NCBI RefSeq assembly: GCF_023715145.1
Contig: NZ_JAMBNP010000016.1
Span: forward strand, 34,404-98,403
Reading direction: 5' to 3'
Source of the DNA: Paenibacillus glycanilyticus
GTDB taxonomy: Bacteria; Bacillota; Bacilli; Paenibacillales; Paenibacillaceae
Length of the DNA: 64,000 nt
Below, piece after piece: positions 8,833-17,532 of the stretch. Both the position numbers and the translations under genes were made by a program. The first letter of the stretch is position 1. Every line of letters starts with the position of its first letter. The notes beneath the pieces were generated by a model. It made no database searches and was not told where the DNA came from. It saw only the letters and a list, made by a program, of their open reading frames with translations.

Positions 8833-10839
8833 TTGAAGCGCAAAATGGTATTTATCTCGCTAGCCGTTATCCTTGTGGCAGCGGTGTCCTCTTATCTTGC
8901 ATGGCCGGAAAAAGAGGCGGGAGGGGTCAATTGGCCGGAAAAGCAGGCCTTGCCTTCCTTTAATAAACCGGCGGATACGCTTGATTTGATCTACACGACG
9001 GACTACTACTATTATCAGGCGGAAGATACGGCCTTTGGCCATGCTACGGGCAAAGCGGACGGGGACGGCTGGTTAGCCAAAGCGGGTGAAGATGAGGGAG
9101 ATCAAGCGATCTTCAAGGTGGAAGGCCGCAAGGAAATACCGGCAGGACAGAACAAAGCCGTATTTAATATGCAGGTTGACAGCTTTGCGGATGAGGATGG
9201 CGTAGTCGCCAAGCTGGAGATCCGAGATCAGACGGCGGACAAAGCGCTGGCTTCCATGGAGATCCGCAACTGGGATTTTACGCTGCCTAATGCGCTGCAG
9301 ACCTTCGAGCTTGCTTTCGAAGGACCCGGCGAGGGACATGAGCTGGCATTCAATGTCGTATGGACGGGCAAATCCACGCTGAAGCTGTTTGATGTTGGCG
9401 TCATTTGGCCGCAGCGGAAGGACGAGAACCTGTTGTTCACCTCGCTCAAAGGCGTAGTCAATCAGAAGCAGCCGCGCATTTATTCGTATACGGACAATGT
9501 GAGGGGCTCCACGGGCACCTCCTGGCTGGACGCGGTAGGGCTGAACTATACTGAAGTCAAGGATAACTGGGAGCTGCTCGGCAAATACAAATCCGAGATT
9601 AAAGGGCTTATTGTGTACGACGATCAGCAGCCGGATACGATTAATCTGGCAACAACGATTGCGGGCTTAAAAGGCGGTCTTGTTGTTCCGCCGTCGCTTC
9701 TGGATAGGCTGACCGGCGCCCCGTACAAGCTGCCGGTTCTGGAGGATTTGCGCGGCAAATTCCAATCCAAGCTGGAGGTCTACAGCTATCTTCACGATCA
9801 ATACTGGGAGCAGACGACGCATAAAGCGATCATAGGTCTAGATCCCGCGCTCCAGTCCTATTTGCGGGACTATGCGATTGGCATCGATGCCGCGGTTGTC
9901 TGGCTGAATCCGGCGAATCCCGACGAGGATGCCCTGCTGGATACGTTCCTGAAGGATATGCCGTATGGAACGGGCCTTTATCTCGGCTGGTGGCCGGATG
10001 AAGGCATGGGCGTGAAGAAAACATCGGACTTCGGTCTTGCTACGGTAGCGAGCGATTATTCCTCGAACCTAAGCGTGTTCAGCGGCACCTCTCGGACGAT
10101 TGAGATGCCGAAGGCTCCGGAGAAGCCGGCTCTGGACAATAAGGTGTATGTATCCTTTATCTTGAGTGACGGAGATAACCTTCAATACATGGAGCATTTC
10201 TTCAAGAAGGTCTGGGATTCGCCGAACCGGGGAGAAGTGCCGCTTGGCTGGACGGTCTCGCCTCTCATGATCGACACCATGCCGGGTATATTAAACTATC
10301 TGTACAAGAACGCCACGCCTAACGATGCGTTCGTCTCCGGACCATCCGGCGTTGGTTATACGTACCCGAACTTCTGGGAGAACGAGGAAGGCCTTGAGCG
10401 GTTTATTGATCGCACGGACGATTATATGAAGCGTTCCGGCTTGAACGTTCTGACGGTGTGGAATTATGTGAAGGGCGAGATTAAGCCGGAGGTTGGCGAG
10501 AAGCTTGCGGAGCATGCGCCTTCGCTGCTTGGTTTTACTTCGCAGTTTGGTACCGGTTCAATCGGCGTCTACGGGAATTCGCTTCCCGGACAGGAATTAA
10601 ACGTGGCTTACGGCAGCGCGGAGTCCGACCTGACGAATGGGATCGCGGACGGCCTCAAGCGATGGGACGGCAAGTCTCCGGCCTTCGTCTCGATTCAGGC
10701 TAACCCTTGGCAGGTTAATTATCAGAATTTCGTCAATGCCATGAATCTGTATAAAGATAACAAGGACGTGGTGTTTGTCCGGCCGGATGTATACTTCCAG
10801 CTCATGCGCGAGAGCAAAGGGCTGCCGGTTACGCCATAA
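8833..10839 (+). CDS. GxGYxYP-family putative glycoside hydrolase, membrane-anchored or secreted
   Basis: The name-giving motif GVGYTYP is present near residue 505, in FVSGPSGVGYTYPNFW. This family is a predicted but unproven carbohydrate-active group. Translation starts at TTG 8833 behind GGGGAGGAAG. The N-terminus has a short basic stretch and one hydrophobic span (residues 4-23), which could be an uncleaved anchor or a signal peptide. Residues 60-200 look like a beta-sandwich binding domain. The region FILSDGDNLQYMEHFF near residue 440 carries clustered acidic residues that could be catalytic. It directly follows the unknown 724-aa gene (33 bases), so both likely share a transcript. Confidence 0.8.
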   Translation: MKRKMVFISLAVILVAAVSSYLAWPEKEAGGVNWPEKQALPSFNKPADTLDLIYTTDYYYYQAEDTAFGHATGKADGDGWLAKAGEDEGDQAIFKVEGRKEIPAGQNKAVFNMQVDSFADEDGVVAKLEIRDQTADKALASMEIRNWDFTLPNALQTFELAFEGPGEGHELAFNVVWTGKSTLKLFDVGVIWPQRKDENLLFTSLKGVVNQKQPRIYSYTDNVRGSTGTSWLDAVGLNYTEVKDNWELLGKYKSEIKGLIVYDDQQPDTINLATTIAGLKGGLVVPPSLLDRLTGAPYKLPVLEDLRGKFQSKLEVYSYLHDQYWEQTTHKAIIGLDPALQSYLRDYAIGIDAAVVWLNPANPDEDALLDTFLKDMPYGTGLYLGWWPDEGMGVKKTSDFGLATVASDYSSNLSVFSGTSRTIEMPKAPEKPALDNKVYVSFILSDGDNLQYMEHFFKKVWDSPNRGEVPLGWTVSPLMIDTMPGILNYLYKNATPNDAFVSGPSGVGYTYPNFWENEEGLERFIDRTDDYMKRSGLNVLTVWNYVKGEIKPEVGEKLAEHAPSLLGFTSQFGTGSIGVYGNSLPGQELNVAYGSAESDLTNGIADGLKRWDGKSPAFVSIQANPWQVNYQNFVNAMNLYKDNKDVVFVRPDVYFQLMRESKGLPVTP

Positions 10840-10845
10840 CTTAGA

Positions 10846-10892
10846 AAAAGATCGCCTGCACCCGTTTAATAGGGGCATGGCGATCTTTTTTT
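10846..10892 (+). terminator. Rho-independent terminator closing the glycosidase operon
   Basis: Outer stem AAAAAGATCGCC pairs with GGCGATCTTTTTTT around a loop. A nearly identical element lies at 14856-14904. Confidence 0.85.
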
Positions 10893-10960
10893 GGCAAGAA
10901 CTTCGTTGATTATATACTAGAGTTCGTTGTTTCTCTCGGTTTAATTAATGGCCCGCTTAT

Positions 10961-10990
10961 GTGATGATGAGTTTGAAAGCGCTTCATCAC
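10961..10990. promoter_or_regulatory. Possible operator upstream of GH43-lectin gene
   Basis: GTGATGA (10961-10967) and TCATCAC (10984-10990) form an inverted repeat. Inside it lies the palindromic core GAAAGCGCTTC, similar to LacI/CcpA-type operators. The right half departs from the consensus cre box, so CcpA control is only a possibility. It lies 38 bases before the start codon. Confidence 0.35.
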
Positions 10991-11027
10991 GAGCCTCATT
11001 AAACCGTTTAGGAGAGTGGGAATTCAT

Positions 11028-12980
11028 ATGGCCAACTTGTTACCGAGAACATTTCTGTCAGCTATGCTCGCCGTCCTCTTGTTTGCTTCGACCTTGGTTT
11101 TTGTGCAACCGGCAAGCGCCGCAAGTCAATCGATCGTGAATAACTCGAACGGGTATGACACGGACGGCAATCTGATCTACGCGCAAGGCGGCTGGATGAT
11201 GCAGGAAGGAAATACGTTTTATTGGTACGGGATGGATTTCTCGACTGCAGGCGTGAAGAAGGTTAGTCTGTACACGTCAACGGATTTCAAGAATTGGACG
11301 AAGCATGCCAACATTGTGGATTTCTCGACCATTAATCCGAAGCTGGATTCGATCCAATTTGATCCTTCCGTCCGATTTGCGCATTCGCAATGGGTTGGAA
11401 GACCTCTCGTCCAGTATAATAGCGAGCTGGGCAAGTACGTGCTTCTTGCGGAATGGAACAACAATAACACTCGCAATAAGCTCGCCATCTTCACAAGCGC
11501 CGCGGCTGACGGTCCATTCACGTTCGAGAAGGTGATTCTGACGCCTGGCGGCTGGACCATGGGGGATCTGGGGTCCATCTTCACGGACAGCGACGGCAGC
11601 ACTTATATTACATACACCACGGATTATAATAACGATACCAACCATGCCCTTCAAATCAGCAAGCTTACGTCGGATTATATGGATCTGGACGGAGCCCCGA
11701 CCAAAACCTTTATCGCCTATGATTACGAGAAGGAAGCAACGTCCTTAATCAAGATCGGCTCTACTTATTATCTCTTTGCTTCTCAAACGAACGGATGGGG
11801 ATCCAGCCAGACGTTTTGCTTCAAGTCAACGAGCTTGACGGGAAGCTGGTCCTCCGAGTCATGCGCAACGAGCCCAAGCTCTGCGAATTCGTTTGATACG
11901 CAGGTTGACCAGGTATTCCCGCTTCATGGCTCGGAAGGGACGGCGTACATTTATATCGGTGACCGTTGGCTTAACTTTGGAGGCAGTACGGGGGTAGGAC
12001 GCAATCAGTTTTATCCGGTTTCTTTCGACAGCGCGGGCAAACCAACCATTAACGGGTATGCGCAATGGCAGCTGGACGCGTCGGCCGGCACCTGGAGCGC
12101 ACCGCCGCTTGCGGGCACGTTGCAAATGTATGCGGTTGTGAACGGCAACTCCGGCAAAGCATTAGGCGTAGCGGGTAATTCGCTGTCCTCGGGCGCAACG
12201 CTCGAGCAGCAGCCGTACACCGGAGCTGTCAGCCAAGCTTGGAAATTGGTTAATGGGGGCTCGGGCAATTACAAGCTTCAGAACGCGAACAGCGGATTCT
12301 ATTTGGATGTTGCGAGCGCCTCAACTTCAGACGGCGCGGCAGGCGTTCAATGGACGGCGAGCAGCGAAGCGAATCAGCTGTGGCAGCTCATCGATGCCGG
12401 TGGCGGATATTTCAAAATCAAAAACGCGAAAAGCGGCAAAATGCTCTGCATGAGTCAAGGCTCCACGGCAAACGGGGCACCCGTCATTCAATGGGCGGAG
12501 AGCGGCTCGACCAACCAAACCTGGCGATTTGACTCGGTTGCCCAGCTTGATCTGACCAAGACCTACTCGATCACAAACCGCAACAGCAGTAAATCCCTTG
12601 GCACGGCAGGCGACGCTTCGGCGGACGGCACGCAAGTGGAGCAGCGTACGTATTCAGGCGCAGTCAGCCAAGCCTGGCAGTTCGAATATGCGGGCGGCTA
12701 CTATAAGATCAAGAATGTGAACAGCGGCAAATATATGGATATTGCCGGTGCTTCAACGGCAGATGGCGCCAATAACATCATTGCGACGGCAGGCAGCTCC
12801 ACAAGCCAGCAGTGGCAATTGGTTGATGCGGGCGGGGGGTATTACACCTTGAAAAATCGCAATAGCGGAAAATTGCTGGGGATTAGCGCAGGCAATACGG
12901 CAGATGGCGGCGTAAATATCCAGTGGACGGCAACAGGCTCCCTGAATCAGAATTGGAGCTTTACCGTTATTCCAACCTAA
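11028..12980 (+). CDS. Secreted GH43-like glycosidase with two ricin-type lectin domains
   Basis: Exported carbohydrate-active protein. A GTG at 11016 is in frame, but ATG 11028 is placed correctly behind AGGAGAGTGGG and is preferred (650 aa). A signal peptide ends near PASA/A (residue 31). Residues 35-345 look like a five-bladed beta-propeller of the GH43/GH32 clan, with repeated aromatic strands (FYWYGMDFS, STYYLFASQTNGWG). Residues about 365-505 and 510-650 are two beta-trefoil lectin domains with QxW repeats (QAW, QLW, QTW; QAW, QQW, QNW), evidently an internal duplication. It probably attacks arabinose, xylose or galactose polymers outside the cell. It has its own leader and is separated from the upstream operon by a terminator. 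Confidence 0.85.
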   Translation: MANLLPRTFLSAMLAVLLFASTLVFVQPASAASQSIVNNSNGYDTDGNLIYAQGGWMMQEGNTFYWYGMDFSTAGVKKVSLYTSTDFKNWTKHANIVDFSTINPKLDSIQFDPSVRFAHSQWVGRPLVQYNSELGKYVLLAEWNNNNTRNKLAIFTSAAADGPFTFEKVILTPGGWTMGDLGSIFTDSDGSTYITYTTDYNNDTNHALQISKLTSDYMDLDGAPTKTFIAYDYEKEATSLIKIGSTYYLFASQTNGWGSSQTFCFKSTSLTGSWSSESCATSPSSANSFDTQVDQVFPLHGSEGTAYIYIGDRWLNFGGSTGVGRNQFYPVSFDSAGKPTINGYAQWQLDASAGTWSAPPLAGTLQMYAVVNGNSGKALGVAGNSLSSGATLEQQPYTGAVSQAWKLVNGGSGNYKLQNANSGFYLDVASASTSDGAAGVQWTASSEANQLWQLIDAGGGYFKIKNAKSGKMLCMSQGSTANGAPVIQWAESGSTNQTWRFDSVAQLDLTKTYSITNRNSSKSLGTAGDASADGTQVEQRTYSGAVSQAWQFEYAGGYYKIKNVNSGKYMDIAGASTADGANNIIATAGSSTSQQWQLVDAGGGYYTLKNRNSGKLLGISAGNTADGGVNIQWTATGSLNQNWSFTVIPT

Positions 12981-12994
12981 AAGCAGAAACAAAA

Positions 12995-13028
12995 ACAGGG
13001 CCTTGACGATTCGTCGTCACGGCCCTGT
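12995..13028 (-). terminator. Terminator of the AraC regulator gene
   Basis: ACAGGGCC/GGCCCTGT stem with a T run on the minus strand (TTTTTGTTT). The hairpin overlaps the stop codon of the minus-strand gene and may also stop plus-strand transcripts of the GH43 gene. Confidence 0.8.
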
Positions 13029-13928
13029 TGCCGTTGTTGCGCGCTGCTCCTGAACATCCAGCTTTGGCGATCGTCCATACATCCGGGTATACTCCCGGCT
13101 GAACTGGGAGGGGCTTTCATAGCCCACGCGGAAGGCGGCTTCGGAGGCTTGAACCGTTTCGGTCAGCATTAAGCGTCTGGCTTCCTGCAGGCGCAGCGTT
13201 TTCTGATATTGAAGCGGACTCATGGCCGTGACGCGCTTGAAATGCTTGTGAAAAGCCGACGTGCTAAGGTTCACTGACTTTGCCAGCTGCTCAACCGCGA
13301 GCGGATGGTCGTATTGTCGGTTAATCATCTGTATCGCTTGAGCAATGCTATGCGAATGGCTGCCGATAACCGCAAACGGATGGATGAAGGCGCCATGCTC
13401 GCCTTGAAGCACGCGGTACAAAATCTCGCGGATGATCAGGGGTGCCAGCACCGGAATGTCATCCGGCTTGTTCAGCAATTGCAGAAGCCTTACGGAGGCT
13501 TCGAGCAATTCCGGCGATGTCCGGTTCATCGTTATCCCGCGCGAAGCTTCCGCGGAAGCCGGGCGGCTGCTCTCTTTTACAATATCGAGAATAACGTCGG
13601 GGTCAAAGCTCAGCTTCAGGCTTAAATACGGAACTTCCGGCGAAGCCTCTACAATATGGCTGATGATCGGCAATTCGGCAGCAATCACTACGTAAGTCAT
13701 CGGGTCGTATCGGTACGTTTCATCTCCTAATGTTGCCGTCTTCGCCCCTTGCGCCACCAGGCAGAGGGAGGGCTTATACACGGATTCCAGCGGCTCCGAC
13801 AATTGTGTGGCATGCATCAGCGACAAGTTAGGAACAGGGGTGGGAAACGTGCCGCTTGTTGGCGCGTGGCGTTGAATCAAATCCGCCATTTGCCGCAAAG
13901 CCTGCTCCATGCGCAAAGTTTCTTCCAT
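13017..13928 (-). CDS. AraC-family transcriptional regulator
   Basis: DNA-binding regulator, 303 aa. The N-terminal 190 residues match the AraC_N type sensor domain (PSLCLVAQGAKTATLGDETY; PYLSLKLSFDPDVILDIV). The C-terminal 100 residues carry two helix-turn-helix motifs (VEQLAKSVNLSTSAFHKHFK and ASEAAFRVGYESPSQFSREY). The gene is divergent from the SDR gene at 14116, a very common pair in which the AraC protein controls the dehydrogenase. The ATG follows AAAGGA at a rather long distance. The inducer is unknown. Confidence 0.9.
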   Translation of the reverse strand: MEETLRMEQALRQMADLIQRHAPTSGTFPTPVPNLSLMHATQLSEPLESVYKPSLCLVAQGAKTATLGDETYRYDPMTYVVIAAELPIISHIVEASPEVPYLSLKLSFDPDVILDIVKESSRPASAEASRGITMNRTSPELLEASVRLLQLLNKPDDIPVLAPLIIREILYRVLQGEHGAFIHPFAVIGSHSHSIAQAIQMINRQYDHPLAVEQLAKSVNLSTSAFHKHFKRVTAMSPLQYQKTLRLQEARRLMLTETVQASEAAFRVGYESPSQFSREYTRMYGRSPKLDVQEQRATTATGP

Positions 13929-14115
13929 GGCTCATGAATTCCTTTCCGAAAAGGTGGTTATTGTTATTGTAGCGGGATGAAAGAGAAATAGGCAAGGAAC
14001 GAACGGTTCTGTTCTAACGGTCGTAATCCCATCCTTTATATAATCGGTGTTGTAGTCAAACGCTTTGCATAACCCGGAAGAACATGATATTGAACATAAA
14101 AGGAGAGAATGAAAG

Positions 14116-14853
14116 ATGAGTGTACAAGGAAAAGTCGCGATCGTCACCGGAGCTTCGAGAGGAATTGGTCGTCAAATCGCCATTCAATTGGGGCAAGCCG
14201 GCGCAAAGGTAGTCATTAACTATTCCTCCAATCAGGATAAAGCCAATGAGGTAGTGAAGATCATTGAGCAAGCAGGCGGTGACGCGGCTGCCATTCGCGG
14301 CGACATCAGCAAGGTAAGCGAGGTAGAAGCGTTGTTCTCGGAGACGATTGGACAATTTGGACGCGTGGATATCCTGGTGAATAACGCAGGCATTATGGAT
14401 ACGCTGCCTATTGCGGAAATGACCGAGGAGAGGTTTGACCGGCAGTTCAACATTAATGTCAAAGGAACCTACTTTGCTTGCCAGCAAGCGATGAGACATA
14501 TGGCGGGCGGAGGGACGATCATCAACTTCTCGACTTCCGTGTCAGGCGCCATGCTTCCGACCTACAGCGTTTATGCCGCAACGAAAGGCGCGGTTGAGCA
14601 GCTTACCCGCCAGCTGGCCAAGGAATTCGCTCCAAAGGATATTACAATCAATTGCATTGCGCCGGGTCAGGTATCGACCGAATTATTCCTGAACGGCAAA
14701 TCCGAGGAGCTAGTGGATTCGTTCCGCCGGATGAACGCGTTTGGACGCCTCGGAGAGCCTGAAGATATCGCCAATGCCGTCGAGCTGCTTGTAAGCGACA
14801 AGGCCCGCTGGATTACCGGCCAGACGATTCGCGTGAACGGCGGATTTAACTAA
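14116..14853 (+). CDS. Short-chain dehydrogenase/reductase
   Basis: NAD(P)-dependent oxidoreductase of the classical SDR type, 245 aa. The cofactor motif TGASRGIG is at the N-terminus, NNAG near residue 90, the catalytic YxxxK as YAATK near 155, and the C-terminus GQTIRVNGGFN is typical. It resembles FabG-like reductases, but with only one copy next to an AraC gene it is more likely a stress or xenobiotic reductase than the fatty-acid enzyme (inference). ATG follows AAAAGGAGAGAATGAAAG. Confidence 0.9.
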   Translation: MSVQGKVAIVTGASRGIGRQIAIQLGQAGAKVVINYSSNQDKANEVVKIIEQAGGDAAAIRGDISKVSEVEALFSETIGQFGRVDILVNNAGIMDTLPIAEMTEERFDRQFNINVKGTYFACQQAMRHMAGGGTIINFSTSVSGAMLPTYSVYAATKGAVEQLTRQLAKEFAPKDITINCIAPGQVSTELFLNGKSEELVDSFRRMNAFGRLGEPEDIANAVELLVSDKARWITGQTIRVNGGFN

Positions 14854-14855
14854 TG

Positions 14856-14904
14856 AAAAAGATCGCCCGCGCCTGTTAGAACAGGTGTATGGCGATCTTT
14901 TTTT
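14856..14904. terminator. Bidirectional terminator between SDR and DeoR genes
   Basis: AAAAAGATCGCC pairs with GGCGATCTTTTTTT, with an inner CCTGTT/AACAGG stem. It serves two convergent genes and is a near copy of the element at 10846-10892. Confidence 0.85.
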
Positions 14905-15669
14905 CTACTGTTCCACCCGTACTCCCGCTTTGCGGAACGCGGAAGCCGTTTCTTCCGAGAGTCCTTTATCCGTCAGAATTGCCGTCAGCTCGGAGAGCCT
15001 CGCGAATGTGCGCAGCGCGCTCTGCCCGAACTTATGATGATCGGCCACGCCGTAGCATTCCCGGGCGGTGGCCATCAGCGCCTGCTTGAAGTCAATCAGG
15101 TCCCCGGTGTAGACGGACAAGCCGTATTCGAGATGGACGCCGGTAGCGGAGATAAACGCTTTATTAATATTCAGGCTTCGCACATACGCAACCGCCTCCG
15201 GGCCAGCCAGCACATTGCGGACCCGGTAGCCGCCGGGGACGACAAGCCGGACATTTTCCTTCGTGGCCAGCTCGCTGATAATGTACACATCGTTTGTAAT
15301 GACGGTTACCGGAATGTCGTCAAGCCGTTTTGCGATTTCGAGCGTTGTGCTGCCTCCGTCCAAAGCAATGATGTCATGGCTTGCGATAAACCGCATCGCG
15401 GTCTCCGCAATATCGGTTTTCTCGCCCGCATGCTTAACAAGCGGCTCCTTCACGGGTAGAATACCGAATTGGTCGCTATTGGCGAGCACGGCTCCGCCAT
15501 GCACCCGTTTCACGAGCCCCTGCTCCTCCAGCTTGGTCAGATCTTCGCGAATTGTCTTGCCGGTTACGTTCAGTCTCTCGCTGAGCTCGGCAACCGTCAC
15601 TTCCTTCTGCGTCAGCAGAACCTCCATAATGCTCTCGTATCGGCGTAAGTGATTCATGTCCTTGTTCAT
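14905..15669 (-). CDS. DeoR-family transcriptional repressor
   Basis: Sugar-catabolism type repressor, 254 aa. Residues 1-60 carry the DeoR winged helix (VTVAELSERLNVTGKTIRED, then GLVKRVHGGAVL). The remainder is the DeoRC sugar-phosphate sensor fold, with DGGSTTLEIAKRL and ITNDVYIISELA. A second possible start (Met5) lies in better relation to AAGGA; the upstream ATG is kept without strong preference. It is divergent from the unknown gene at 15840, whose promoter region carries direct repeats that are likely its operator. Confidence 0.9.
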   Translation of the reverse strand: MNKDMNHLRRYESIMEVLLTQKEVTVAELSERLNVTGKTIREDLTKLEEQGLVKRVHGGAVLANSDQFGILPVKEPLVKHAGEKTDIAETAMRFIASHDIIALDGGSTTLEIAKRLDDIPVTVITNDVYIISELATKENVRLVVPGGYRVRNVLAGPEAVAYVRSLNINKAFISATGVHLEYGLSVYTGDLIDFKQALMATARECYGVADHHKFGQSALRTFARLSELTAILTDKGLSEETASAFRKAGVRVEQ

Positions 15670-15734
15670 CCGTTCTCGTAGGGTATTACCCGTATTGTAA
15701 CGTCAGGCGTTTAGTCTCGTCTATCTCTCTAACA

Positions 15735-15812
15735 AGGTTTATATAGGTTTATATCCAAATTAATTAATGCGTATTCCCTATATATGAACTAAAATAAACA
15801 TAAATGAACTTT
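15735..15812. promoter_or_regulatory. Direct repeats between the DeoR gene and its divergent target
   Basis: Two perfect tandem 10-mers AGGTTTATAT lie at 15735-15754. Further down, ATGAACT occurs twice, at about 15784-15790 and 15804-15810. DeoR-type repressors commonly bind direct repeats, so this is a plausible operator region for the divergent pair. Confidence 0.45.
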
Positions 15813-15839
15813 TGGAGTCCAGACGAGAGGAGTGTCACA

Positions 15840-17480
15840 ATGAACGGGCAACCACAACGCCAAGAGGAGATTATAAGAATCATCGCGTTACAAGCGCAGA
15901 ATCTGCCTTTGCTTGCCAGCGGGTTATGGTTCCATAACGATATCCGGGATAATTTCTACTACGCATCGTATTTATTCGCGGCAGCGGCGGATGCTAAGCT
16001 GCAAGCGGTTCTCGATCATCCGGCAGATGCGAAAAAGAGAGCGGAAGCCGTGCTTGCCGTAGTATTGAAGCTTCAGCAAACGGATCCGGAGCAGCCGTTG
16101 TACGGCCATTTTCCGCTTAACTTGAATCCCTCGCCCGATCAGGCTCATCCGCATGAGCTTCCGGTGGAGCTGATGGGCAGCTTGATGGCCTATTTCTATT
16201 CGCGTTACGAAAGTCAATTAAATCCGGGACTGCAAGAAGGTTTCGAGTCAGCGCTAGGGCATATTTACCGGGGAGGCTTTTACCGGAAGCCGTTGCAGCT
16301 GTTTAACCATCATGAAGCGAAATATACGGCGGCCAAAATCATCTTTGGACAGCGGTACGAGGATCGGAAGCTGCTCGAAGACGGCATTTATTCCTTGAAG
16401 CTAACAATGGAGCGGGTAACGACACAAGGAATGCCGGAGTACGGCGCCCTCCCTTGGTTCTGGCATTGGGTGCAGGCGTTCACCTCCGCATGGGAGCTGA
16501 CGAGTGAACCGGCGATCAAGCGGCAGCTCGCTGATCTGCTGGATGACTTGTGGCGGGAGAGAGCGTTGTTTTATCTAAAAGGCGCCTGGATCGGCGCTCA
16601 TTCCCGCGGCTGGCCGCACGACGCGCCTGCTGACCGCAACGTGCTGCATGATTATGTGCAATTCGGGGATTTTCCGCTGGGGAAGGTCATGCCTCGCACG
16701 GAGTATGCGGGTCTCCTATGTTATCCGGCTCCCGAGGATGCCCGTCAAAGAGCGATGGAGCGGGAGATGCCTGCCGAAGTTCGCAAGCAAATAATCAAGA
16801 CGGATACCGTCGAAGAAATACCGCTTCATTCCTACGTGTATGTAACAAAGGATTACGCGGCAGGGGGTATTTGGGAGCGGGTCAAGGAGTTTGATAATGA
16901 GCAAATCCGGTGGATGGTTTCATTCCCGGTTACGGCAGGACCAAGCGTCAATCAACTGTACTTTTTCCATCCGGGAGAAGGGTGCCGCAAGGGCGATCCC
17001 AGACATCAGAGCGAATACGCCGGGGTGCTGTACGATAAGAACCGGATCCTGACCATCTTCCCCGTTCCGGCTGACAATCCGCATCAGGAAGTGATCGGCG
17101 TGCTGCCACTCGCGGAATGGGTAACCGGGGAGTTAGGTTTGTTTGGCCAGGTGCAGAACAGCTACGTTGCCATTCTCGTAAAGGGCCGCTATACGATGGA
17201 TTCGCGTGAAGGCTACCAGGAAATCCGGCTCTTGGGAGAGCCTGCTGCAGCAGCGGTGGAGGTGTTGGGTCCGGAAGAAGCGAGCAAGCTTGGAATTAAC
17301 AGCTTGTCTGCGTTAGTTGAACGGTTCCGGTCGGCAAGCTTGGTGCTGGAGTCGGATACGCGGCAAACGGGCAGGCTGACTTATAGGGGAATCAGCAACC
17401 CGGATATTCTCGAGCTGAACGTTACGGGGACCGGCCAAGCCGAAGCGCGCAAGAACGGCGAACAAATCCAATATAGTTAA
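15840..17480 (+). CDS. Uncharacterised protein, possible alpha/alpha-toroid carbohydrate enzyme
   Basis: The family is not recognised. An in-frame ATG exists at 15804, but ATG 15840 follows GAGAGGAGTG at proper distance and is chosen (546 aa). The N-terminal 300 residues are helix-rich with many aromatic and His residues (LLASGLWFHNDIRDNFYY; LFNHHEAKYTAAKI; GMPEYGALPWFWHWVQ), as in alpha/alpha-barrel polysaccharide lyases and glycosidases. The C-terminal 200 residues look like a beta-sandwich. No signal peptide. Control by the divergent DeoR repressor and the neighbouring phosphoesterase and TIM-barrel genes suggest a sugar pathway, but no reaction can be assigned. Confidence 0.7.
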   Translation: MNGQPQRQEEIIRIIALQAQNLPLLASGLWFHNDIRDNFYYASYLFAAAADAKLQAVLDHPADAKKRAEAVLAVVLKLQQTDPEQPLYGHFPLNLNPSPDQAHPHELPVELMGSLMAYFYSRYESQLNPGLQEGFESALGHIYRGGFYRKPLQLFNHHEAKYTAAKIIFGQRYEDRKLLEDGIYSLKLTMERVTTQGMPEYGALPWFWHWVQAFTSAWELTSEPAIKRQLADLLDDLWRERALFYLKGAWIGAHSRGWPHDAPADRNVLHDYVQFGDFPLGKVMPRTEYAGLLCYPAPEDARQRAMEREMPAEVRKQIIKTDTVEEIPLHSYVYVTKDYAAGGIWERVKEFDNEQIRWMVSFPVTAGPSVNQLYFFHPGEGCRKGDPRHQSEYAGVLYDKNRILTIFPVPADNPHQEVIGVLPLAEWVTGELGLFGQVQNSYVAILVKGRYTMDSREGYQEIRLLGEPAAAAVEVLGPEEASKLGINSLSALVERFRSASLVLESDTRQTGRLTYRGISNPDILELNVTGTGQAEARKNGEQIQYS

Positions 17481-17483
17481 CCT

Positions 17484-17524
17484 GCAAAGGGGAAAGAATC
17501 CGGACGGAATTCTTTCCCCTTTGC
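17484..17524. terminator. Hairpin between two convergent genes
   Basis: A perfect 16-bp stem GCAAAGGGGAAAGAAT/ATTCTTTCCCCTTTGC with a 9-base loop. There is no long T run on either side, so termination strength is uncertain. Confidence 0.65.
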
Positions 17525-17532
17525 CCTAATCA

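Noticed and set aside
10961..10990. Perfect CcpA cre site
   Set aside because: The right half (CTTCATC) departs from the consensus at three positions, so only a tentative operator is reported.
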